Both the position numbers and the translations under genes were made by a program. DNA of 64,000 nucleotides from Gonatopus flavifemur. Taxonomy: Eukaryota > Arthropoda > Insecta > Hymenoptera > Dryinidae. Location of the stretch: positions 62,552,001 to 62,616,000 of the forward strand of contig JAFFJZ010000002.1 of assembly GCA_018340375.1 (NCBI GenBank), written 5' to 3'. Under the pieces are notes generated by a model, which saw nothing but the letters and a program-made list of their open reading frames with translations, was not told the DNA's origin and searched no databases. Within the stretch, counting starts at the first letter, position 1; each line of letters begins with the position of its first letter. Shown here in pieces: positions 38,181-48,909 of this stretch.

Positions 38181-40453
38181 ATAGCGAACATCGCTCAATT
38201 CACAGAGATCAGCTTCATTTTTCATGCGAGGATGCAAATCTCTGTATTGTTAATAATCCTACAACCTCTGTTACGAAATATTGCGGAATTTTGTTGAAAT
38301 TGAAATTTTCACCTCAGACAAACGATTTCAAACTTGGAATCTTGAATTTTGAACTAAATGCTTGAACGTAACAAACAATTTTATCTTCCTCGTGTTGGAA
38401 GTAGGGTGCGTGAGTAAAGAAACTTGTGCTCAAACGCTAGGGGAGATTTTCATTGTCGCTTACGCAAGCTCTTTGAAAAGAACCTCGGAAGAACCGCAGA
38501 ATCAATATACAGAATGATGCCTCGAGACAAAAATCATTTTCTTCTCGCATAAATTTACGATTTTTTATATTCTCACTTTAAAATGCACAACTTGGTTTTA
38601 TCGTACAAAGTTTCTTAACCTCATCATGTGATGAATGATGGTTGAATCGAAAGTGGAAAACACTTGTCTCAAGTTAAAATAATCGAATTAAAAAATATCA
38701 CAAATGTATCGTTGAGGGAATAAACGTGTACTGCTTCATTTATTCATCGATGCGTATCTTTGCACTCCTATGTATTCAAATACTGGTAAGAATTACACAA
38801 TGAAATATCTCTGGTTATTTCCCTGATGTTCTTCAGTTTCATGGTTTATGGTGGCATACTGTGAGCGAATCTATTTGGATCAATATCCAGCCAACATCCT
38901 CCAACAAGATTGGGTTGATAACCAGGCCCGATTGCGATTCGCTTTTATCACTGTCTGTTTTGTGCCGATAGAAACAAGATAAGAAAGCGATTTCTATCCA
39001 ACTACTAATTTCTCGTCTCGTGCGCATTACGACGTATCGGAGCATATCTGCGATCATTTAATCGATGGGATATTTCCAATTTACATTTTTGATCCAAACC
39101 AAGCACACAATTCTCACAATGGTTTGTTTCGCAGTTAACTTAAGAAAACTTCAAACTTTTGTGACAAATTTCCAGGAAAGTAGGTGTTCGTAACAAGCAG
39201 TTTATCCTGGTTCCCTTGAAGCGTTTAAGAATGTGATCGGTATTGTTTTTACACTAATGGTTATACTCTCATTCTCCTCAACTGCATTTGCATTTAAATT
39301 CTTCTATAATTCAGAAAACTAATTACATTAGCATTTTCCGATAATTTTATCTCCTTAGAAGAGAACTGTAAACTCATGTAAATTTTATTCATCTTCCAAT
39401 TAAAGCTTTCACTTTTCAGGGTATATTTCATAAACGTAACTTATAGTTTAGATTTCGTTATCAATTATCCGAATTACTCTCGCAGGGACATAGTGAAAAC
39501 AAAAATAACTGCAGGAGAATTCATTATAAACACGTAATAATAATATATAACATCTTGAAAGAATATACTTGAAATTTTTACTAACGTTATATTAAAATTC
39601 ATTGAAGGCTGGATGTACGAAACTCTTATCTCGTTTCACGTGATTGCAAAATCTGGGATCTCGAAGAAAATCAAATGCATGTTACAACAGTGAAATCAAT
39701 CGTTACGTTCGGAGTGAAGTAATTAAAATGATAAAAAATCACGACATTCGCTGATCTGGTACTAACGAGGAAGGACGTTATATTCCTCAGAATTCAGCTT
39801 GATAAATCTTATAGAAAAAATCGATAAGTAGACCAAGATGACGGCGGAAAGATAATTTGAGATTCAATCTTGAAAAGAGTATGAGGATAATAATTGAGTG
39901 AGACTAAGTCACGATCACAGCAGATGGAGTTTGATGAAGGCGCATGGAAGCTTCTCAGTTCTTGAAATAACAAAGTAATGTACTTTGATCATAGCTTTTC
40001 AATAATATACTGAAACTTATTCATTATCCTGTTCCACGGGTTCATTGATTTCACTGTAAAAACATGATAGATGAATATAGTATTACTTCGTGATTGCAGA
40101 CAAATATTTGTGTCGCATTAATGAACCTTTGGTTTGTGTTGAATTGTAAGAAGAATCCATTTTGACGTGTTTAATAAGCTTACGAGTATTGCATGCTTTA
40201 AAATTTCGTATTTTCCCTCTGTTATATCGCATGCGGTAATCGTACGTATTTAATAATAACCCGAACGTTGCGATTCCTGCTGAAAATGTCATACAAAGTC
40301 AGACAAAACTGATAAAACATTCAACACGATTTAATACCTTCCCATCCGTTTTGATGCGGTTTTTTTATCTCTTTGATCCAAATCTATCCGACATTTTCAA
40401 TAACGATACAATGTCGTGAGAATAAAACAATAATCCGAGGAAAAAACACTTCA
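38181..40453. other. Non-coding stretch, nothing recognised
   Basis: AT-rich. One plus-strand block (38838..38970) follows a good acceptor-like GATGTTCTTCAG and is open for about 44 codons, but the peptide is not recognisable and the minus strand is open too. Confidence 0.4.
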
Positions 40454-41010
40454 CCCTATAATGAAAATGTTACACCGTGTTTTTTTTGTGTGTAAATTTA
40501 GAGTCAATGCAAATCCAGTGGAAAACCAATGGTATTTTGGTGTTTCATCGTGAAAACACGGTTCATTTGGGAATCTTTTACACCAATATCTTTTGGTTTC
40601 TTCTTAGTAGAAAATGAATGTGAATTAGGTAAGAATTCGGTACAACTGTACACCGAGAGAATGATCTGTTAAGAAGTACTATACTTTAGTATGGCGTTCG
40701 AGTATTACTCTTGCCCCAATCAGAATAATCAAATGAAAATACTTTTAAAAGTACCATACTTGCTTGGACTTTCCTGGAAAAGTATAGTACTTTTGAAGAT
40801 AAACTCACGTAAATAATTTGATGTGAACAAGAGAGATGCTCGAACACTATAAAGTATGGGTACTTTTTAGAGAATATTCAGAATGATCGCTTGGTGTAAA
40901 CTAGTAAAATTGGTTTTTGGTGTATATGATGCTGTCAATTATGGTGTGGAGGATTCACAAATACATTCGAAAACCACGGTGTTGAATCGGTGTATTTGAT
41001 TCCATCAGGG
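40454..41010 (+). mobile_element. CCCTRATG-ended element carrying a nested MITE
   Basis: Left end CCCTATAATGAAAATGTTAC; complement of the right end CCCTGATGGAATCAAATACA. TCA flanks both sides. The interior repeats ACACCG/CGGTGT and GGTGT words. The MITE at 40651..40896 is nested inside. Confidence 0.65.
40651..40896 (+). mobile_element. 246-bp MITE with CACCGAGAGA ends
   Basis: Flanked by TA (40649..40650, 40897..40898). The ends CACCGAGAGAATGATCTG and, inward from the right, CACCAAGCGATCATTCTG open into paired AAGTACTATACTT words. It is structured like the MITE at 55688 (AAGTACCATAATTTATGG), though the sequences differ. Confidence 0.8.
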
Positions 41011-41597
41011 TCAGCTCTCCTTCCGTCTACTATTTATTTATGATAACAATGTTTTCAATGCTGTTTCAATGTAACATACGTCAAAAATTGATTATTACTA
41101 GAGACCGGATTATATGCAATAAAAAAAGTGCAAAATATGTATGCAAATATGCAAGAAAATATCTCCAAATATGCAGTGAAATGTCAAAAATATGCAGTAA
41201 CAAATCAAAAGAACTTCACCAAGTTTTGATACAAAAAAAATTGAAAATGTGAAAGTTGTGTATTGATTATCTTGGTTCAAAAATTCCACCAATTCCTATT
41301 GAAAGTGCAACATCCCGATTGAGAACCTAATAGATATTAATCCTACACGTTCGATCGAAATGAATGAGATTTTTTTATCAGGGTACAGCAAGATTTGTCC
41401 GAATTGAAGGATCATCAAATGCTTTCTACTTCGTTGATTCAAAAGTTCCAATAGTTTCAATATTTTTCACGACTTCAATGACAGTACTATTAACGTTGAG
41501 ATAAATATGATTCATTAAATTTTACTGAAAATCCATTTGACGTGAATAAATTATGATCATTGTGTGAAATGAATATCCATTTTACTATCCCTACAAA

Positions 41598-42272
41598 CAC
41601 TGTAAAAAAAAACTGGAAATTTCCAGTGCTAGTATTGGAATATGGATATTCCAGTACATGTACAGAGATTTTGTTGTTACGTTACTGAAAATTTACCAAG
41701 CATAACTGAAAATTCAGTCATTGTACTGGAATTTTCAAGTTTGAGATGATGTACCGGAATTTTGCCATGATTTCGCGAAAATTTTACCAGCTCGTACTAC
41801 AATTTTATAGTTCTTGTGCACCAGAAAAAAATATCCCCTCAAAAAGGACTTGAGAAAAAATTTGGAATTTAGAAAAAAAAACCTAATCGTTGGTATACTG
41901 GAATTATACAGGTTTTTAACTGCAATTCTCAGGTTTTGTGATGGAATTTTCCAGTTACTATGCAATTGAATTATACAGGTTTTGAACTGCAATTTTCAGG
42001 TCATGTGATGGAATTTTCCAGTTGCTATGCAACGGAATTTAATCACTGTTGCACTGAAATTTTCCACTTCTATTGGACTTCGTCATTTCTGGCAGGAAAA
42101 ATTTCAAGTCTTTATATTAAAAATTTCCTGATTGAGATTTTGAATAATAATTGTAATTGTAGCCAATAAAATTGATATATGAGGTTTTTCCAAGACTTAT
42201 CCTCGTGTGTATTCTAGATATGAAGCATATGTAGTATAGTAACCCAAGCTGGCCTTCCAACATGTCGCGCTA
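41598..42272 (+). repeat. Tandem duplication, unit 1
   Basis: Starts CACTGTAAAAAAAAACTGG and ends AACATGTCGCGCTA. It is nearly identical to the next unit: a 69-codon open stretch within each (41960 and 42660, 700 bp apart) translates identically. Confidence 0.92.
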
Positions 42273-42965
42273 CACTGTAAAAAAAAACTGGAAATTTATT
42301 GTGCAACTGGACTGGAAATTTCCAGTGCTAGTACTGGAATATGGATATTCCAGTACATGTACAGAGATTTTGTTGTTACGTTACTGAAAATTTACCAAGC
42401 ATAACTGAAAATTCAGTCATTGTACTGGAATTTTCAAGTTTGAGATGATGTACTGAAATTTTGCCATGATTTCGCGAAAATTTTACCGGCTCGTACTACA
42501 ATTTTATAGTTCTTGTGAACAAAAAAAAAAATATTCCCTCAAAAAGGACTTGAGAAAAAATTTGGAATTTAGAAAAAAAAACCTAATCGTTGGTATACTG
42601 GAATTATACAGGTTTTTAACTGCAATTCTCAGGTTTTGTGATGGAATTTTCCAGTTACTATGCAATTGAATTATACAGGTTTTGAACTGCAATTTTCAGG
42701 TCGTGTGATGGAATTTTCCAGTTGCTATGCAACGGAATTTAATCACTGTTGCACTGAAATTTTCCACTTCTATTGGACTTCGTCATTTCTGGCAGGAAAA
42801 ATTTCAAGTCTTTATATTAAAAATTTCCTGATTGAGATTTTGAATAATAATTGTAATTGTAGCCAATGAAATTGATATATGAGGTTTTTCCAAGACTTAT
42901 CCTCTTGTGTTCTAGATATGAAGCATATGTAGTAACCCAAGCTGGCCTTCCAACATGTCGCGCTA
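42273..42965 (+). repeat. Tandem duplication, unit 2
   Basis: Near-identical copy of 41598..42272. It has a short extra stretch after the start (ATTGTGCAACTGG) and small deletions near the end. The second copy of the MITE start in mid-element shows that the duplication happened after the MITE existed. Confidence 0.92.
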
Positions 42966-43036
42966 TAACTCATCGGTTAGGTCTTAGGTTTCAGTTGGTA
43001 GGCAGGTAGAAAAGTGTGGGTTCAAATCCTGTTAGG
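42966..43036 (+). other. tRNA-like stretch with A-box and B-box resemblance
   Basis: GGTTTCAGTTGGTAGGCA (about 42988) resembles a tRNA D-arm/A box. GGTTCAAATCC (43019..43029) is an excellent B box/T-loop. The distance between them is too short for a normal anticodon arm and I cannot close an acceptor stem, so this is not a working tRNA. It may be a tRNA pseudogene or a SINE head. Confidence 0.45.
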
Positions 43037-44010
43037 TAGACATGAGTTTCTGTCCATCCAAATGAACGATCAAAAGTTTCTCAATCATCTTGGAACACAA
43101 GGACCCTGCAAAATCACTTTGCGTGAGCAAATTTTTTTTCAATTTTCATGGATATTTTCAGCATTAATTTTCCAGTACATGTCCTGGAAAAGTCCAGCTC
43201 GTGTACTGAAAAATTCCAGTACCGAGGCTCAGAAAATTTCCAGTTTTGATGCGGAAATTCCATAACGTTTGCACTGAATTTTTGCAGTACAAATGTGCTG
43301 AAATTTTCCGGTACATGTACAGGTTAATGACTTCCAGTACATGTACTGGAATTTTCCGGTGAAATTTTTTTACAGTGAACAATGATTACTGGTGATTCAA
43401 TGGGCCGCTAATGATCTTGCAATGCCGTTAAAGAGCCGTTACTGGCCCTTTGAGACGCCTGCAGTTGTGTTTGCTGGGATACGTGATTGAATATTCATTG
43501 ATTAAAAATAATTTTCCAAAGATCAAAAATGTTTTTTGTGGAAAATATCATTTTTGTCTCCAAAATTAGTAGAAATATGCAATTTAAAATAGATAATTAA
43601 CGGAATATGCGACAAGTCTGAAAGTGGATGAAATATGCAATCTTCATATGCAAATATGCATTTGCATATAATCCGGTCTCTAATTATTACTGAAAAACTA
43701 TTACTGAAGAAAATAGGTTTGTAGTAATAATAAAATTAGGTTTTCCAGGTATCATTGAATAACCGGTTATTCGGTGATAATTGGGAGCAGAGGATTTGAT
43801 TTTTGCACCGCAAACCCAACAACGGACCAGTTGCATATCGAACTGGCACAATGAAATTTCGTAAAATTGCATTCAATAACATATGAATTGAATTAAGTTT
43901 GAGTTGTTGAAACAATATTCCAGGAGAGTGTTTTCCCCTATTCTCATATACGCGAGAATACACGGAAAAGAAAATCAGTTCAAATAACTATTTAAGGGGT
44001 CATATACAGT

Positions 44011-45071
44011 CAGTGGCGTATTTGGGCCTAGGGGCGGCACCACAACCAACCAAAAAAATAAATTCGATATTTTGTGAATATGATTTCTTGAAGTTTTTAT
44101 ACATGGTAATATTGAGTGAATTAATTATTGAAAAATTATGAAGTTTCAGTTCCTCTTGTGCTTATTGAACTTCAACTTTGATTTATTAAATAATTCTAAT
44201 TTTCATTGAAGATTAATTTTTTCAATTCTTATGTCAATTATATCAATAATCATTCTTCCATTCTTAACACGGAAAGTACCCTAACATATGAGTAATACGG
44301 ATAGTAATCGCAATCGATTGCATTACTCTACACTGTCAGAAATATCTGAAAGTTTTTTTCAATCACCTACGTGAATTCAGGTTCAAACACATTTTAAATT
44401 ACATTTAAGGTACAAACATATTGAACTTTCTATTCTTTGAATAAATAGCAATTTACTTTATTTTATGTTATGGAAGTTTCAACGAGGTAAGAACTACAAA
44501 GAATGTGGGCAATCAAACTTAGAACCTGTTATCCTGCAGATTTTGAAGATTCTTTCGAAAACGAGTGCGTACATCTCAAGGCATTTTTAAATACAATTAA
44601 TGTTGAAAAAATATCTATTCCGGAATTGTGCAAATTATTATGTAAGGAAAACCTATTGAATCTTTTTCCAAACGTTAATATTGCCTTACGAATTTTCTTA
44701 TGTATGTTTGTATCTAATTGTTCAGGAGAACGGTCATTTTCCGTATTAAAACGAGTGGAGAATTATTTAAGATCTAAGAAGATAAATCAATGTAGACTTA
44801 ATTCTTTATCAATATTATGTATTGAAGCTAAAATGGTTTCAGAAATTAATTATAATTAACTCATAGAAGAATTCGCTGCATTAAAGGCTCGAAGAGCTGC
44901 TGTAACATAAGATTATCAAATGTAAAATTGAATCAATGCTAATAAAGAAAAGAAAAGAAAAAAAAACATAACATAAATGTATAGAATCATTATTTGTGAA
45001 TTTTGATACTTGAGAGAAGGGCGGCATCATATATCTGGCCTAGGGGCGGCAAATTTCCTAATGCGGCCCTG
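44011..45071 (+). mobile_element. Internally deleted hAT element
   Basis: An exact 8-bp duplication TATACAGT lies at 44003..44010 and 45072..45079. Ends CAGTGGCGTATTTGGGCC and, inward from the right, CAGGGCCGCATTAGGAAA, each followed by a CCTAGGGGCGGC or GCCGCCCCTAGG block. At 1061 bp it is too short for a complete hAT transposase gene. It retains only the C-terminal dimerisation region (44503..44859). Confidence 0.95.
44503..44859 (+). pseudogene. hAT transposase C-terminal fragment
   Basis: An open stretch of 118 codons from an ATG. It matches the C-terminal dimerisation domain of hAT transposases related to zinc-finger MYM-type 1-like proteins: LFPNVNIALRIFLCMFVSN, then the hallmark CSGERSFSVLKRVENYLRS, then INQCRLNSLSILCIEAKM. 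The usual serine-glycine-glutamate-arginine-serine-phenylalanine block is intact. The BED finger, catalytic acidic residues and helical insertion are missing, so it cannot act as a transposase. It lies inside a hAT element whose ends and target duplication are well kept. Confidence 0.9.
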
Positions 45072-45400
45072 TATACAGTTCAAATTTTCAAAAAATTGAT
45101 GTTTTTTTTATTTTATTTTTGTAATTTACATACATTAAAATATACATACAGAAAATTTCAAGTCAATTCGGCGATTATTGTCCAAGTTACATGCATATTT
45201 GTAAAATTTTTTTACTCTATGTCAAGTGCTTTTGAAACTTTGAATGCGTTTTTCTCCAAACTGTGTCTTCAAAGTCGGTGACCAAGATTTCTCGAAAACG
45301 GTTGGACCGATCAGTCTCAAATTTCAACACGAGCTTGTTGACTATATTTTTCAGTAATCAATCGAAAGTCTCTCCTCACCGATGAATATTTTTATTTTTA

Positions 45401-46691
45401 CGAGGGTGGATTGATAAGTTTCCGGCCTGACCAAGAGATGGCGCCACTAGGCCTACCTTGAGGTGGCGTTCTATAGTACCATCCTTAGATAGCTTGTAGC
45501 TATAGTTTCAGTCCGATCGCCATGTTAGTTTAGTTTTGAGAGCACGCTGACCAAGACGCCTCTGTGTTTTTCGTAAAAATGGAAAAGCTGGAAAATCGTG
45601 CCGTCATCAAATACTTTTATTTGAAGGGGTTAACGCCGAAGGAAATTGAAGAAGAGATGGACTCAACACTGGGGACATCCTCCCCATCATATTCAACCGT
45701 TAAGCAGTGGGTTTCCGAGTTTAAAAAGGGTCGTGTGAGCACCTCTGATGAGCCTCGCTCAGGACGCCCCATTGAGGTCACAACTCCAGATATGATCGAA
45801 AAAATCCATCAAATAGTGCTGAAAGATCGCAGATTAAAAGTTCGTGAGATAGCTGAGACCTGTAAGATGTCATATGAACGTGTACAAAATATTTTGCACC
45901 AACATTTGTATATGGAAAAGCTCTGTGCAAGATGGGTGCCGCGTTTGCTAACAGTCGACCAAAAATTGATTCGAAAGAACATTTCTACCGCCAATTTGGC
46001 GTTGTATAAGCGTAATCCAAGCGAATTTTTGCGTCGATTCGTAACCGTTGACGAAACTTGGGTCCACCACTACACTCCTGAAACCAAAAAACAGTCTAAA
46101 CAGTGGATTGGACCAGGGAACCAACTCCAAAGAAGGCAAAACAATTTTTCGGCGAACAAGGTTATGGCTACTGTTTTTTGGGATGCAAGAGGTATTATAT
46201 ACATTGATTACCTTGAAAAGGGTAAAGCTATCACTGGTCAATACTACGCAGACTTATTGCAACGTTTGAGCCACGAAGTGAAAATTAAACGACCTCATCT
46301 GGCGAAGAAAAAAATCTTGTTTCATCACGATAACGCACCAGCGCACACGTCAATCGTTGCGATGGCTAAAATCAACGATCTGAAGTTTGAATTAATGCCG
46401 CACCCTCCCTACTCTCCAGACCTAGCCCCGAGTGACTATTATCTGTTTCCTAACCTCAAAAAATGGCTTGGCGGTAAGAGATTTGCGGACAATGAAGAAG
46501 TAATCGAAGCTGTAAATGGGTATTTCGAGGAGCTTGACGGATCAGTCTATAGAGATGGCATTACTAGACTAGAACACCGCTATGAGAAATGTATCAGCCT
46601 TGGAGGAGATTATGTTGAGAAATAAAAAAAAAAAAATTCTTGAAAACGTTGTTTTTCTTGGTCAGGCCGGAAACTTATCAATCCACCCTCG
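45401..46691 (+). mobile_element. Structurally intact mariner transposon (1291 bp)
   Basis: Flanked by TA (45399..45400, 46692..46693). The 36-bp inverted ends (45401..45436 and 46656..46691) are identical, beginning CGAGGGTGGATTGATAAGTT. It holds one uninterrupted transposase frame. Perfect ends and an open frame imply a recent insertion and possible activity. It is inserted in the TTAA element. Confidence 0.97.
45579..46625 (+). CDS. Mariner transposase, DD34D
   Basis: 348 residues, the usual length for mariner (Mos1 has 345). It binds the inverted ends and cuts and pastes the element at TA. The start is the ATG at 45579 ([17 protein letters not shown]), the first ATG in frame. Residues 1-115 hold two helix-turn-helix regions ([28 protein letters not shown]). 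The WVPHxLT linker appears as [10 protein letters not shown] (119-128). Catalytic aspartates: D158 in [15 protein letters not shown]251 in [10 protein letters not shown] and D286 in [13 protein letters not shown], with 92 and 34 residues between them, exactly the mariner spacing. The stop is followed by an A run and the right inverted end. No frameshift or missing key residue is seen. Subfamily not assigned. Confidence 0.96.
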   Translation: MEKLENRAVIKYFYLKGLTPKEIEEEMDSTLGTSSPSYSTVKQWVSEFKKGRVSTSDEPRSGRPIEVTTPDMIEKIHQIVLKDRRLKVREIAETCKMSYERVQNILHQHLYMEKLCARWVPRLLTVDQKLIRKNISTANLALYKRNPSEFLRRFVTVDETWVHHYTPETKKQSKQWIGPGNQLQRRQNNFSANKVMATVFWDARGIIYIDYLEKGKAITGQYYADLLQRLSHEVKIKRPHLAKKKILFHHDNAPAHTSIVAMAKINDLKFELMPHPPYSPDLAPSDYYLFPNLKKWLGGKRFADNEEVIEAVNGYFEELDGSVYRDGITRLEHRYEKCISLGGDYVEK

Positions 46692-47140
46692 TATGAACAA
46701 TTTAAGGCCAAAATTTTGGCGCACAATCGATTTTTTTTTTTAGAAGCCGCCATTTCCTCAAGAAATTTTATTTCGCTCATTCTTCCGATTAATCACTAGA
46801 TTGTGCATTACTTTAACAAAATCCATTTGGTTTTTTCATTTTAAAAGAGTTAGTCCCGAGATATCGTGGTCACCGCAAAGCGCTTTTTCTTAAAGGATCT
46901 TCTGAAGATCAGCCATAACAGCTTTCAAAATCATTATTTTTATAAATAAAAAAAATAAAAATACAGGTCAAAGTTATCTCATTATGTGGACAAATTTTTA
47001 CAATAATCAATTTAACTATCTTTTCAGGAAAAATTCTTGAAAAATCGTATGTTTTTGCGCCCCTCAACTGTATATAACCCCTTAACTTGTAAGCGCATAT
47101 GGACTCCTTTTTTTTCGTTAGAATAACAAATTAATCCATT

Positions 47141-48020
47141 CCCAGTAAACACACGCACGTTTTAAAAACGTCAAAAACAGTCAATAACCACACGTTGTGA
47201 ATGAGTAATATTCTTGCGTTGATTGAACGTAAAAATGTCGCGGCAGATCACGTGTTTTTCAACCATAAAATAACGTCATCTCAACGGTTTGAACATCGTT
47301 TAAAAGACGTCAAATATTGACGTGTCCTAATGATGATTCTACACCCAGAGACATTTATATTTGGATTTATTTAAATTGACTAAACTTTGTTTGAATCGAC
47401 TAAATTTTCTACTTAAATATGAACCTACTAGAGTTTTAGTTGAATCAAATAAAGAATTTATTCCATTCAAATAAACTTTTATTAATTTCAAATAAAATTT
47501 ACTTGAATCGAGTAAAATTTCATTGAATGCAATGAAATGTCTAGTAGATTCATATTCAAGTAAACTATTTTTCTGGGTGTAAAACGTGAATTGAATCCAA
47601 CAAATTTTTTTATGAAAACTTTTCATTCAATATCGAGAACAATAGTATTTCTGAGTATGACAGAATATGGAAAGTATGCCACACTATTTACTATTTTGCT
47701 CTTTGTTGAAATTTTAACCATTGTTCGGTTTCGTTCGACATTTTTAGCAGAATATCTTCAATTGAAGTTCAAACACTAGGTGTGATGAACACATTTTAAA
47801 CGCGTAATTCAAACCCGTTCAAAACACGTTTTTTGAGGACGTCGTTTGATGGTTATTTTTGAATATTAGGTCAAATTACACGTCATCAAAACGTAATTCT
47901 TCGTCGTTTATTTCCCTATCAAATTTCAACTAAAAATCAACGTTATGAAATCAACGACTAACGTCCGTTTGACAGTCTAACGTTCTTTCAACGTTGAAAT
48001 GACGTGTGTGTGTTTATTGG
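47141..48020 (-). mobile_element. AACGTT-rich non-autonomous DNA transposon, copy 2
   Basis: Reverse-complement of the family seen at 2180..2819. Starts CCCAGTAAACACACGCACGT and ends ACGTGTGTGTGTTTATTGGG. It is about 640 bp once the 238-bp MITE 47342..47579 is removed. It is itself inserted in the outer MITE 43961..48124. Confidence 0.9.
47342..47579 (+). mobile_element. 238-bp CACCCAGA MITE nested in AACGTT copy 2
   Basis: Copy 1 (2180..2819) shows the empty site: TTTTAGAA there corresponds to TTCTA + element + TAAAA here. TA is therefore the target duplication (47340..47341, 47580..47581). Ends CACCCAGAGACATTTATATT and, inward from the right, CACCCAGAAAAATAGTTTAC. The interior has paired CTACTAGA words. 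Confidence 0.92.
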
Positions 48021-48890
48021 GTTGATTCAACCAATCAAAGATAATTTACTAAAAAAAAGTACTTGAATCAAGTAGTTGCGCTTACAAGTTGAATAGTGAT
48101 TTCAACTCATCTTTTTTTTCCGTGTATCCTTCAAATATCTTTTTACTCGAAAACAATGCTCTCAAATGCTGAAAGTACGTTTTTGGTCCAAGAATTTGTT
48201 CCTCCGGATCTATTCAAATCCAGTAACTCCAATCTCTCATTCAATTCAATCCGTGGATATTTGATTGAATGACATTTGATTCCATTTAATCACCGTCGTT
48301 GTTCAATATTGAGATGAATACCGTGAAATTAGGTGAGTTGTAACTGGTAGATGTATAGACATATTCATAGAACTAACGTCTTTTCTAAAGACAATTTACA
48401 GATATAATAGTAAATTAATTCTATTCATAGCGATACAACATCCAGATCTCTCTATTCACTCGCTAATTGCGATTATTCAGTTGATCTTACAAGCAAAAAT
48501 CTGTCGAATTTACCGAATAGATTTATTACACTGAATTATGCATATATAATCAAAGTTCCTCATTGAATATAGTTTCTTTGCTCCTAAATGTGTAAATAAT
48601 TGATCACATTTCGGTATGGAATTCTTCAAGAATGATTGACAATTCGATTTGAATATCAATGATCCGAGCGGAAAACAGGAACATAAAAAATACGCAATTT
48701 GAATATATATGATATAGGATCATACAGAACATAAATTTAGAATGGGGATACAGGCCATTAGTCCTTTCTTCTTCGCCCAACCGACGTGACATGTTAGAGC
48801 AAAGGAGACAGTTCTCTGATTTATGCTTACGTTACACCCTGTAAATGAATTATATGCGAATTCTGTGTATATACGTGTGAGATTTATACG

Positions 48891-48909
48891 TATATATATA
48901 TATATATAT
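48891..48909 (+). repeat. (TA)n microsatellite
   Basis: About nine uninterrupted TA units. Confidence 0.9.

Larger units (their letters stand above)
41598..43377 (+). mobile_element. CACTGTAAAAAAAAACTGG element with internal tandem duplication
   Basis: The left end CACTGTAAAAAAAAACTGG and the complement of the right end (CACTGTAAAAAAATTTCACC) are inverted. The interior is filled with CTGGAATTTTCCAGT-type words in both orientations. A segment of nearly 700 bp is duplicated in tandem. A tRNA-like stretch lies about 42966..43036. The whole sits inside the hAT element 41099..43682. Confidence 0.75.
41099..43682 (+). mobile_element. Non-autonomous hAT-type element with exact 8-bp duplication
   Basis: The target duplication ATTATTAC is present at 41091..41098 and 43683..43690. 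The perfect inverted end is TAGAGACCGGATTATATGCA plus one further base. Next to both ends are clusters of AAATATGCA / TATGCA, as expected of subterminal transposase-binding repeats in hAT elements. No transposase frame remains. Most of the interior is a later MITE (41598..43377). Confidence 0.92.
43996..47081 (+). mobile_element. TTAA-targeting non-autonomous element, host to hAT and mariner insertions
   Basis: Flanked by TTAA (43992..43995 and 47082..47085). Ends GGGGTCATATACAGT at the left and GGGGTTATATACAGTTGAGG inward from the right. With the nested hAT (44011..45071) and mariner (45401..46691) removed, about 0.7 kb of non-coding sequence remains. A TTAA target is used by piggyBac, Kolobok and some Sola elements; the GGGG start does not settle which. 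Confidence 0.8.
43961..48124 (+). mobile_element. Outermost MITE of a four-level transposon nest
   Basis: Flanked by TA (43959..43960, 48125..48126). The left end is CACGGAAAAGAAAATCAGTT; the complement of the right end reads CACGGAAAAAAAAGATGAGT. Pairing continues for about 55 bp once the inserted TTAA element is removed: AACTAT + TTAACTTGTAAGCGCA on the left against AACTATTCAACTTGTAAGCG from the right. Its own sequence is only about 200 bp; the rest is later insertions (43996..47081 and 47141..48020). Confidence 0.88.

Noticed and set aside
38838..38970. Exon-like block after a good acceptor on the plus strand
   Set aside because: Open in more than one frame and on both strands; peptide not recognisable.
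42966..43036. Functional tRNA gene
   Set aside because: A-box and B-box likeness is real, but the spacing leaves no room for an anticodon arm and no acceptor stem closes.
48891..48909. TA run as a regulatory element
   Set aside because: Simple microsatellite with no associated gene.
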